A DNA stretch of 60,868 bases, from contig JAODBC010000046.1 of assembly GCA_025463765.1 (NCBI GenBank), forward strand, positions 1 to 60,868, read 5' to 3'. This DNA comes from Subtercola sp. Its GTDB lineage: Bacteria; Actinomycetota; Actinomycetes; Actinomycetales; Microbacteriaceae. The position numbers were made by a program, and so were the translations under genes. The notes beneath the pieces were generated by a model. That model searched no databases, was not told where the DNA came from, and worked only from the letters and a program-made list of their open reading frames with translations. How positions within the stretch are numbered: the stretch's first letter is position 1; every line of letters starts with the position of its first letter. Shown piece by piece: positions 54,552 to 60,868 of this stretch.

Positions 54552-54557
54552 TAAACT
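54552..54557 (+). promoter_or_regulatory. -10 box of the SRP RNA gene
   Basis: TAAACT lies seven bases upstream of the predicted 5' end of the SRP RNA, as expected for a stable RNA promoter. The -35 is not clear. Confidence 0.5.
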
Positions 54558-54564
54558 TGTTGAT

Positions 54565-54653
54565 GGCTCCCCGCGTGGCGCCATCCAGGCCAACTCCCCC
54601 AGGGCAGAAATGCAGCAAGGGTAACCGGGCTCTGGCGGGTGCGCGGGGGGTCA
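54565..54653 (+). ncRNA. ffs: Signal recognition particle RNA (small bacterial type)
   Basis: About 90 bases contain the diagnostic apical part CCCCCAGGGCAGAAATGCAG followed by CAAGGGTAACCGGGCTC, which holds the Ffh-binding asymmetric loop and matches actinobacterial 4.5S RNA. The 5' GGCTCCCCGCG pairs with the 3' GCGCGGGGGGTC to close the rod. ATTTCTTTTTG just downstream is a probable T-rich terminator. Its position beside tRNA-Ser and dnaX is the usual actinobacterial arrangement. The ends are estimated to within a few bases. Confidence 0.9.
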
Positions 54654-54697
54654 TTTCTTTTTGCTCCGCCGCCGCGCCACCAGGCCACACCCCACTT

Positions 54698-54762
54698 CGT
54701 GAGACAGGTGCGCCGAGTTGAGGTCGGTATAGCGGCCTCTTCACGGCGCGGGTGTCTCACGA
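54698..54762. repeat. Interspersed palindrome, family B copy 2
   Basis: TCGTGAGAC (54698-54706) and GTCTCACGA (54754-54762) are perfectly complementary. The inner halves share GCGCCG and GAGGYCG around GGTATAG, as in copies 1 and 3. It lies between ffs and the NAD-binding protein gene. Confidence 0.65.
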
Positions 54763-54871
54763 GACCACTGTGCGGCGAGCTGCGCGGCGAGATGCGCGGC
54801 GAAGGGGAAAGGGAGGGGGCCAGGGGCCGCGCCGGGTTGGCTTCCGGCGCCAAGAGGCGTTGAATTGAGGC

Positions 54872-55525
54872 ATGAGAATCGCCATCGCCGGAGGCCACGG
54901 AGCCATTGCCCTGCACATCGAACGCCAGCTCTCAGCGGCCGGTCACGAGGCGATTGCGATCATCCGCAATCCAGAACATGCCAGTGACGTGCTTGCGGCT
55001 GGCGGAATCCCCGTCATCATCGACCTTGAAAAGGTGGATGCCCGTACCCTCGCCACCGACCTCACGGGTGTCGACGCAGTGGTTTTCGCCGCCGGCGCCG
55101 GGCCAGGATCATCGGCAGAGCGCAAGTTGACCGTCGACCGTGATGGCGCATTACTTCTTGCTGACGCGGCGGATCTGGCGGGCATCCACCGCTACGTTCT
55201 CATCTCTGCGATGGGCGCGGACGATTTCGACCCCACCTCCGACGACGTGTTTCAGATCTACCTGCGCGCGAAAGCCGAGGCCGATGCGGGCGTGCGGGAG
55301 CGCGATCTCGAGTGGACGATCATTCGCCCGGGCGGCCTCACCAACGACCCTGGAACAGGGCAAGTCGAGCTCGCCGAATCGACCGGCCGCGGCACTATTT
55401 CGCGCGAGGATGTCGCTTCGCTCGTCGTCGCAGCACTCCTCGACGGCATCGCCATCCGCGCCCAGTTCGAGGCGATCGAGGGTTCGACCCCCATCCCCGA
55501 GGCCCTAGCGGCCGTGCGCTACTGA
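54872..55525 (+). CDS. NAD(P)-binding oxidoreductase (NmrA/atypical SDR type)
   Basis: This 217-residue Rossmann protein begins MRIAIAGGHGAIALHIERQL, with the GxxGxxG-like nucleotide loop GGHGAIA. It has VVFAAGAGPGSS, YVLISAMGADDF and WTIIRPGGLTN, typical of the SDR_a5/NAD(P)H-binding family related to NmrA and flavin reductases. No YxxxK is present, so it may sense redox cofactors rather than reduce a sugar. It is transcribed alone. Two 30-bp near-identical GC-rich repeats (55524-55553 and 55572-55601) lie just after the stop. Confidence 0.85.
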   Translation: MRIAIAGGHGAIALHIERQLSAAGHEAIAIIRNPEHASDVLAAGGIPVIIDLEKVDARTLATDLTGVDAVVFAAGAGPGSSAERKLTVDRDGALLLADAADLAGIHRYVLISAMGADDFDPTSDDVFQIYLRAKAEADAGVRERDLEWTIIRPGGLTNDPGTGQVELAESTGRGTISREDVASLVVAALLDGIAIRAQFEAIEGSTPIPEALAAVRY

Positions 55526-55767
55526 CGGCGGGCGCGCCGGCTCCACCCGGCGGCCGGTGACGGCGGGCGGTGACGGCGGGCGCGCCGGCTTCACCCGGCG
55601 GGCGACCGAGCTGCACAAAGCGCACAGTGTGACGGCTCTGTACCCGCAAAATTGCGCAGCTCGATCGCACGAGCGGGGGTTGCGGCCCAGGAACGGCCCA
55701 AATCGCGCGGCGCGGATGCCGTAGGATGCTCTTTGGCCGTTTCTGCTCCGACAGAAGTTGCCCGCCA

Positions 55768-55855
55768 GGAGGATTCGCCTAGTGGCCTATGGCGCACGCT
55801 TGGAAAGCGTGTTGAGTGAAAGCTCTCGGGGGTTCGAATCCCCCATCCTCCGCCA
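55768..55855 (+). tRNA. tRNA-Ser (GGA anticodon)
   Basis: An 88-base class II tRNA has acceptor stem GGAGGAT/ATCCTCC, anticodon stem CACGC/GCGTG, loop TTGGAAA with GGA at 55802-55804, a long variable arm (TTGAGTGAAAGCTCTC), T-arm GGGGGTTCGAATCCCCC and an encoded CCA. It reads UCC and UCU. The 3' end is repeated downstream. Confidence 0.96.
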
Positions 55856-56051
55856 CAGCGCCGAGCGACGCGCAACCCCCGTCACCGGGGTTCGAATCCC
55901 CCATCCTCCGCCACAGCGCCGAGCGACGCGCAACCCCCGTCACCGGGGTTCGAATCCCCCATCCTCCGCCACAGCGGCCAGCGACGCGCAACCCCCGTCA
56001 CCGGGGTTCGAATCCCCCACCCTCCGCCACAGCGCCCAGCGACGCGCAACC
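55833..56051. repeat. 58-bp tandem array of the tRNA-Ser 3' end
   Basis: Starting in the T-loop of the tRNA, a 58-bp unit repeats at 55833, 55891, 55949 and 56007 (last copy partial). Each unit has the right half of the T-arm, the acceptor 3' strand with CCA, then a 31-base spacer ending in GTCACCGGGG. The copies are near-identical; the last has ACCCTCC for ATCCTCC and spacers differ at one or two bases. Confidence 0.95.
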
Positions 56052-56200
56052 GCAACCCTCTGCAACCACATCCGCGCGGCGCGGGCCACACCAGCTCCGC
56101 GCGCAGGAGCACACGTCGTCACCTGAGCGCAAGAGCTGGCGTCTCTGTGAGAACCCTCACTACACTGGCAAAACTTCGCCCGAAGCCGAAGGAGCCTGTC

Positions 56201-57379
56201 ATGAGCGATTCCACCCTGCCGCCCGAGCCCGACGAGCCGCCGGTCACGCCGCCACCGCCCGAGCAGCCTCCAGCGCCTATATACACTGCGCCGACCGCGA
56301 ACCCTGCGGCACCCGCCGCCAACACCCCGAACTACGGCGCCGCGCAAACACCAAGCCCCCAGCCATTAAACCAACAACCGCCAGCGCCCCAAAACCCCTA
56401 CGGCGCCCCACAAGCGCCAGCACCCCAAACCCCCTACGGCCCACCCCAGCCACCCGCCCCGCAGAACCCGTACGGCGCTCCGCCGCCCGGCGCCCCACAA
56501 AACCCCTACGGCGCCCCGCCGCCCGGCGCCCCGGAGGGCCGCACCAACGTGCTGGCGATCGTCTCGCTCGTCCTCGGCATCGTTTCGTACTTCACGGGAT
56601 TCTTCCTGGCCATCGGCGCCATCATCACCGGCCACATCGCGCTCAGCCAGATCAAGAAGACAGGCGGTAAGGGCCGCGGCATGGCCCTCGGCGGACTGAT
56701 TCTCGGTTACGTGGGAATCGTCGTCGGCATCCTCGTCACGATTCTCGTCATCGTGCTGATCATCGCTGCCGGTGCGACCACCGCTGCCAACGACAAAGCC
56801 CTCAACGACTATCTGAACTCGATGACCGCGATTCCCCAGCCGAGCGACACCGGCTTCGACGTTCCGACGGTGCCGACCGGAGACCTCTCGTTCGGCGCCG
56901 GCCAGGAGCTGTACCCGACCGACACCGCTACCTTCGCCGAGACCTTCGCGCTCGACCCCGCCTGGACCGTCAAGACGCCCGACACGGGCGGCGGTAACTG
57001 GTCGTACACCTCTAACGACGGCCAGTGCACGCTGAAGTTCTACCAGGGCGCCCTCGGCGACAGCGTCGACATCGCCAGCGGAGACGACCTGGCGACCACC
57101 GACAGCTTCCTCACCTACGTCGACAACGCGACGGCAGCCGACGAAGCCCAATACGCCGACTCCGACGGCATCGCGTACCAGTACGTCGGCTCCAGCGACG
57201 AAGTCGCGACACGCACACTGACCGGAACCGACAACGACGGAACCAACTGGATCACCTCGGCCCGCGCTTTCACGCAGCTCAAGCAGGGCATGTACTTCGA
57301 TCTGACCTGCCAGCCGGCTGCCGACCTGACGAAGGTCTACACGAGCGTGCTCGCCGAGACGTCGATCGTGGTCGACTAG
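56201..57379 (+). CDS. DUF4190 membrane protein with Pro-rich N-terminus
   Basis: This 392-residue protein has an N-terminal Pro-rich region (about 105 residues) with [11 protein letters not shown] repeats, then a DUF4190 pair of helices ([40 protein letters not shown]) with [11 protein letters not shown] between them. An external domain of about 180 residues with Cys residues follows ([21 protein letters not shown]). Such proteins in actinobacteria are envelope proteins of unknown function. AAGGAG seven bases before ATG 56201 decides the start over one 18 codons upstream. Confidence 0.82.
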   Translation: MSDSTLPPEPDEPPVTPPPPEQPPAPIYTAPTANPAAPAANTPNYGAAQTPSPQPLNQQPPAPQNPYGAPQAPAPQTPYGPPQPPAPQNPYGAPPPGAPQNPYGAPPPGAPEGRTNVLAIVSLVLGIVSYFTGFFLAIGAIITGHIALSQIKKTGGKGRGMALGGLILGYVGIVVGILVTILVIVLIIAAGATTAANDKALNDYLNSMTAIPQPSDTGFDVPTVPTGDLSFGAGQELYPTDTATFAETFALDPAWTVKTPDTGGGNWSYTSNDGQCTLKFYQGALGDSVDIASGDDLATTDSFLTYVDNATAADEAQYADSDGIAYQYVGSSDEVATRTLTGTDNDGTNWITSARAFTQLKQGMYFDLTCQPAADLTKVYTSVLAETSIVVD

Positions 57380-57442
57380 GGCGCACACCGCGACCATCGA
57401 GTGAGCTGCGGATGCCCGTACCCCCGGGCATCCACTGGCCAC

Positions 57443-58672
57443 TTACGGCGCAATCGCCGCGCCCTTGCGCGGCAGCACCAGCGCCGACAACCCCGCTGTG
57501 ATGATCACCGACCCGGCAACGACGATCGGAATCGTGAACTCACCGTGCGCGTTCGCGACCGCCCCTGCTGCGAGAGTGCCGAAGGCGATTCCGAGTGTCA
57601 TCGCGCTCACCACCCACGCGTTCGCCTCGGTGAGCCCGGCACGGGCGCTCAGCTGTTCGACTGTCTCGAAGATCTGCGTCAAGGTGGGCGGCAGGAACAG
57701 GCCAGAGACCACGGCGGCGATCAAATATGCCGCAGGCGGCATATGCGCGAACGCCAGCGGAATATAGAACACCGCCAGCAGCAGCCCGCAGAACGGCATC
57801 GCTCGCCGAGCCGCGGTTCGCAGCGGACGAAGCGCGATCGCCGTCGCGCCGATCAGGGCACCGAGCGCGTTCGCCGCGAGCGCCCAGCCCGAGAACCCGG
57901 CGAACGAAGAGTCCTCGAAGACGGTCACCACGATCGTGAGCGCGCCGACCGGCACGCCGACTCCGAAGGTGAACAGCACGATGGGCCGAAACGCCGCGTT
58001 TCGTAGGGGCGACGGATGCCCTGCAGCACGTACTCGCCCCGACCCTGCCTGATCGTGCCGAACCGGCGCCCCAGCCGATCGCGACACCGGATGCACGGCG
58101 AACGCCACGGCACCGGCCAGCCCGAGCAGGCCCGCGAACACCACGTTGCCGGTCGATCCGAACGCGGCGATGCCCAGCACGGTGAGCAGCGGGCCAACGA
58201 TGAACATCACCTCTTGCGCCCCCGCATCGAGGCTGAAGGCGGCTTTCAGCGTGCGGCCCTCGCCGAACATCCGGGGCCAGAGCGTGCGCAGTGACGGCTC
58301 GAGCGGAGGGGTGAAGAGGCCGGCGACGAGCGCGCAGAGCACTGCGGCCGCCGGGAGTGCAGCGGCGGTGACGGCAAGGCCGACGAACGCCGCCGCACTG
58401 ACGATGGCGGAAGCGAGCAGCACACGGGTCTGGCCGGCGCGGTCGATGCGGCGGCTGAGCAGCGGTTGACCGATCGCGCTGGCGATGATGTAGGCGGCCG
58501 TCATGACTCCGGCGAGTGTGTACCCGCCGCCCTGCAGGCGCACCAATTGCACGATCGCCAACGACGACATCGCCGTCGGCAGCCGCCCCACCAGCGAAGA
58601 AACGAGCAGGTACACCGTCCCTCGGGTGTGCAGCACCACCCCGAGCGGATTCTTCACCTCACCCCCGCCCAC
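57443..58672 (-). CDS. MFS transporter
   Basis: This 409-residue protein has twelve hydrophobic segments, with the family A-like loop SRRIDRAGQTRVLLA between helices 2 and 3 and a matching half after helix 6. This is the major facilitator superfamily in its 12-helix form. The substrate is unknown. The Pro/Ala-rich helices and lack of a sugar motif suggest a drug or small-molecule exporter. The start is uncertain between GTG 58672 and GTG 58657; both have G-rich leaders. It stands alone between two repeat-containing spaces. Confidence 0.85.
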   Translation of the reverse strand: MGGGEVKNPLGVVLHTRGTVYLLVSSLVGRLPTAMSSLAIVQLVRLQGGGYTLAGVMTAAYIIASAIGQPLLSRRIDRAGQTRVLLASAIVSAAAFVGLAVTAAALPAAAVLCALVAGLFTPPLEPSLRTLWPRMFGEGRTLKAAFSLDAGAQEVMFIVGPLLTVLGIAAFGSTGNVVFAGLLGLAGAVAFAVHPVSRSAGAPVRHDQAGSGRVRAAGHPSPLRNAAFRPIVLFTFGVGVPVGALTIVVTVFEDSSFAGFSGWALAANALGALIGATAIALRPLRTAARRAMPFCGLLLAVFYIPLAFAHMPPAAYLIAAVVSGLFLPPTLTQIFETVEQLSARAGLTEANAWVVSAMTLGIAFGTLAAGAVANAHGEFTIPIVVAGSVIITAGLSALVLPRKGAAIAP

Positions 58673-58702
58673 TCACACCCCCACGCGTGCGCTGCCGTGC
58701 CG

Positions 58703-58887
58703 TGTCGAGTGGCGGCCCACACCGAGAAACGAACATCCCGTCGCACCGTCTGCCGCACAAGCAGCGGCAAACCACACGAAATCAGCGAAACGCGGCGACC
58801 GCGCTCGCCGCGTTTCGCGTCGGTAGCGGCCCATACGGAGGAACGAGCACCCAGTCGCACCGTGCGCCGCAGAAGCGGCGGCGCACC
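58703..58887. repeat. Direct-repeat-flanked perfect hairpin
   Basis: Two diverged 70-bp direct repeats (58703-58773 and 58818-58887, sharing CCGTCGCACCGT-like cores) flank a perfect hairpin: GCGAAACGCGGCGA (58785-58798), a 6-base loop and TCGCCGCGTTTCGC (58805-58818). No gene is supported between the MFS and small-protein genes. Confidence 0.8.
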
Positions 58888-58894
58888 AATAAAC

Positions 58895-59098
58895 TCAGCC
58901 CAGCTCGCGCTCGGTGACGTCGTCGGAGTGCATTGCGATCCAGACTTCGGCCGCGTGCCGGTCGGCGAGCTGCTTCAGCAGCTTGCCGTTCGGACTCTCG
59001 ACGATGAACGGCCGATCGCCGTGACCGTTCTCTTCGCGAATGTTCGCAACGTGAACGTCGCCGATCCAGATCTCGTCAGAATTTTTCGATTCGGCCAT
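58895..59098 (-). CDS. Small conserved-looking protein of unknown function
   Basis: This 67-residue acidic protein begins MAESKNSDEIWIGDVHVANI, with no membrane segment or signal. A longer frame upstream overlaps the K+ channel gene and is unlikely. A -10 box TATTGT lies six bases before ATG 59098, implying a leaderless start. Function is unknown; its compact beta/alpha pattern could suit a small regulator. Confidence 0.6.
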   Translation of the reverse strand: MAESKNSDEIWIGDVHVANIREENGHGDRPFIVESPNGKLLKQLADRHAAEVWIAMHSDDVTERELG

Positions 59099-59104
59099 GC
59101 ACCC

Positions 59105-59125
59105 ACAATACTCAATGCATGAGTA
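59105..59125. promoter_or_regulatory. Divergent promoter region with inverted repeat
   Basis: Only 20 bases separate the two divergent ATGs (59098 and 59119). TATTGT on the minus strand (59105-59110) is a leaderless -10 box for the small gene. TACTCA/TGAGTA around a 5-base gap (59109-59125) forms an inverted repeat that overlaps the channel start codon and could be an operator. Confidence 0.4.
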
Positions 59126-59979
59126 CAGAGCGCGGAGCGAATCCGCGCATGACGCAACAACGCTGGCAGGCACTGACGAACTGGCCCCTGACGGGTGCCG
59201 CTGTGCTCTTTCTCGTCGCCTACTCGTTCAAAGTCATCTTGAATCAGCCGGGCTTCGCCCAGACATTCCTCTATGGCGTGATGATCGTCGTCTGGGCCGC
59301 CTTTCTCGTGAACTACGTCATCAACGTCGTGCTCGCAGGGCCGGCCAGAGGGCAGTGGGTGCGCAAGAACTGGTACCAGATTCCCATCACGCTGCTGCCC
59401 GCGCTCGAACCTCTGCGGCTGCTGCGGCTGGTCAAGCTCACCGATCTGCTGCCGAGCAAAACCGAGGGCAACCGGCTGCGCAGCCGAATCGGTCTCTACG
59501 TGATCTCCACGCTGGTGCTGGTGATCTACGTGGGCGCGCTGGGGGTATTGGATGCCGAGCAGAACGCTCACGGAGCGAACATCCTGACTCTGGGCGACGC
59601 CCTCTGGTGGGCCATCGTCACCGTCACGACGGTGGGCTACGGAGACTACGTGCCCGTCACTACACAAGGTCGTCTCATCGCGGCGGCGCTCATGCTCACC
59701 GGAGTCGCTCTGATCGGTACCATCACGGGCACGTTGGCGTCGTTTCTCGGGGAGCGTTCCCGAGCCCACGACGATAGTCGGCTCACGGCGAGCAAAAAGC
59801 AGGTCGACGACCTCGCCGCCCAGATCGCGCGGCTCGAGCGGCTGCTGCTGCCGCGCGGCGAGACCGCTGCCGGCATGCCGACGAGCGACGCGGCAGCGGC
59901 AGCGCCAGCAGTCACGGCGGCAACAGGAACAGGAACAGTGGGACAGAACTCGACGGGCGAGGCGTCGGCCCGCGACTGA
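59119..59979 (+). CDS. Two-pore/voltage-type K+ channel
   Basis: This 286-residue protein has an N-terminal multi-helix part (residues 20-130) with a basic segment ALEPLRLLRLVKLTDLLPSK resembling a voltage-sensor-like helix, then a pore domain with selectivity filter TVTTVGYGDYVP and the last helix GTITGTLASFLG. A coiled-coil (KKQVDDLAAQIARLERLLL) follows and could drive tetramerisation. It should conduct K+ across the membrane. ATG 59119 is the only reasonable start. Confidence 0.88.
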   Translation: MSTERGANPRMTQQRWQALTNWPLTGAAVLFLVAYSFKVILNQPGFAQTFLYGVMIVVWAAFLVNYVINVVLAGPARGQWVRKNWYQIPITLLPALEPLRLLRLVKLTDLLPSKTEGNRLRSRIGLYVISTLVLVIYVGALGVLDAEQNAHGANILTLGDALWWAIVTVTTVGYGDYVPVTTQGRLIAAALMLTGVALIGTITGTLASFLGERSRAHDDSRLTASKKQVDDLAAQIARLERLLLPRGETAAGMPTSDAAAAAPAVTAATGTGTVGQNSTGEASARD

Positions 59980-60102
59980 GAACCGTCTCCGTGTCCCCCT
60001 AAATGCGGCCTATACACGGCGGGTCGCATGGGCGACACTGGTCAGCAGAGCGTGCGCCGAGGGGAACCGGCACGCGGTCAGAGTGCACAAACGGGGGTGA
60101 AG

Positions 60103-60738
60103 ATGGAAGCGACAGTGATAGGAACACCGGCGAGGCCGGCGCAGTACCGCGTGCTGCGCCCGATCCGCTCATTGGTAGTGCAGTCGCGCGCCGTGGTGGC
60201 GGCGCTCACCCTTCCGGTGTTCGCCGCGATGCTCTGGTTCGCGATTCCGCGCGGCACCTGGCCGCGAGTGCTTATCGCCATGGCGGTCATCGCCGTGTTG
60301 TACCTCCTAGCGGTCTCACTGTTCGCGCGGGTGCGCATCGAGATCGAACCCGACGGCATCATCGAGAACGGCTTCTTCGCGCACAATCGACGTTTCGCCG
60401 CAAAGCGCATCGCGAGCGCCGTGATCGTGCCCGTGTACCGCGGTCAGACTCTCGACACGGCTCCTCAGCTGTTCGTGCTCGACGCCACCGGCGAGCTACT
60501 GCTGCGGATGCGCGGGCAGTACTGGAGCGAACAGAGCATTCAGGCGGTCGCCACCGCATATGGAGTGCCACTGCGCATCGTCGCCGAACCGCTCACCCGT
60601 CAGCAGTTTCGCGCCGACTTTCCCGATCTCGTGTTCTGGTTCGAACGCTGGCCCTGGGTGCGCGTCGCGTGTCTCGTCGGCAGCATTTCGGCGCTGTCGC
60701 TGCTGCTGATCGCGCTGCTCTCGTCGGCGAACGGCTAA
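60103..60738 (+). CDS. Membrane protein with PH-like domain
   Basis: This 211-residue protein has two N-terminal membrane helices (VVAALTLPVFAAMLWFAIPR; VLIAMAVIAVLYLLAVSLFA), a PH/bPH-like segment (RIEIEPDGIIENGFFAHNRRF, QLFVLDATGELLLRMRGQYW) and one C-terminal helix. Such proteins in actinobacteria have no known role. GGGGGTGAAG precedes ATG 60103. An alternative start at 60028 would add 25 Gly/Gln/Arg-rich residues without a clear ribosome-binding site. Confidence 0.72.
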   Translation: MEATVIGTPARPAQYRVLRPIRSLVVQSRAVVAALTLPVFAAMLWFAIPRGTWPRVLIAMAVIAVLYLLAVSLFARVRIEIEPDGIIENGFFAHNRRFAAKRIASAVIVPVYRGQTLDTAPQLFVLDATGELLLRMRGQYWSEQSIQAVATAYGVPLRIVAEPLTRQQFRADFPDLVFWFERWPWVRVACLVGSISALSLLLIALLSSANG

Positions 60739-60760
60739 GGCCGCCCGCACGAGAGACACG

Positions 60761-60826
60761 TGAGACCTCTGCGCCGAAATGCGGTCGCTAGGGCGGCCTC
60801 ATTTCGGCGCAGGTGTCTCGTGAGAC
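60761..60826. repeat. Interspersed palindrome, family B copy 3
   Basis: TGAGACCTCTGCGCCGAAAT (from 60761, 28 bases in all) is complementary at 23 of 28 positions to 60793-60820, with a 4-base loop. It is the longest and best-paired copy of the family and lies after the PH-like gene. Confidence 0.75.
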
Positions 60827-60868
60827 GGGGGCGCGAAACGGGTGCGCGAGAGCCGGGCGCGGCCGCGG

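Noticed and set aside
55833..56051. Additional tRNA-Ser genes
   Set aside because: The copies lack acceptor 5' strand, D-arm and anticodon arm; they are only repeated 3' ends.

Overview
The window looks like chromosome of a high-GC actinobacterium, most likely a member of the Microbacteriaceae (Micrococcales). This is inferred from strong G/C-ending codons, a DUF222/HNH '13E12-type' endonuclease gene, DUF1707 and DUF4190 proteins, an actinobacterial SRP RNA, leaderless-looking promoters, and the neighbourhood tRNA-Ser / ffs / dnaX / recR / lysC / asd. No insertion sequence, phage or CRISPR array was found. The species cannot be named from sequence alone.

Region 1 (1-15.3 kb) is an exopolysaccharide locus. 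It has a 5'-truncated glycosidase, an O-antigen-polymerase-like protein, a family 2 glycosyltransferase, two polyprenyl glycosylphosphotransferases, two Wzz/BY-kinases, two low-molecular-weight tyrosine phosphatases, a PqqD-like protein next to a nucleotidyltransferase, and two Tat-exported proteins of unknown function. The initiation, phosphorylation and dephosphorylation functions are each present twice. Many minus-strand genes overlap by a few bases, as expected of coupled operons.

Region 2 (15.6-22.5 kb) holds a sensor kinase, a degenerate kinase-like membrane partner, a DUF222/HNH gene, a 13-bp minisatellite, a flavin oxidase and a LuxR-type response regulator. Region 3 (22.7-27.5 kb) is a likely decaprenylphosphoryl-arabinose pathway: PAP2 phosphatase, UbiA-type phosphoribosyltransferase, GtrA, DprE1-like and DprE2-like proteins. 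Region 4 (27.5-29.4 kb) contains three copies of one palindrome, a remnant of a TMEM175-type channel gene, a minisatellite and an endonuclease-fold gene.

Region 5 (29.4-38.3 kb) is the most striking system. A BcsB-like surface protein, a GT-C membrane glycosyltransferase and a cellulose-synthase-like GT2 form an operon, and the GT2 carries an N-terminal MshEN (T2SSE_N) domain. A GGDEF-EAL protein is encoded just upstream. This predicts a c-di-GMP-controlled polysaccharide synthase that uses MshEN in place of PilZ.

Region 6 (38.4-55.5 kb) is mostly housekeeping: asd, lysC, recR, dnaX, pta-ackA and SRP RNA, with a CPBP protease, a cupin, an AtzH-amidase fusion, a GNAT enzyme and others interleaved. 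Region 7 (55.5-60.9 kb) has tRNA-Ser(GGA) followed by a tandem array of its own 3' end, a DUF4190 protein, an MFS transporter, a small protein, a K+ channel and a PH-like membrane protein. Intergenic spaces across the window are unusually rich in distinct hairpins and minisatellites, and several proteins carry in-frame tandem-repeat linkers.
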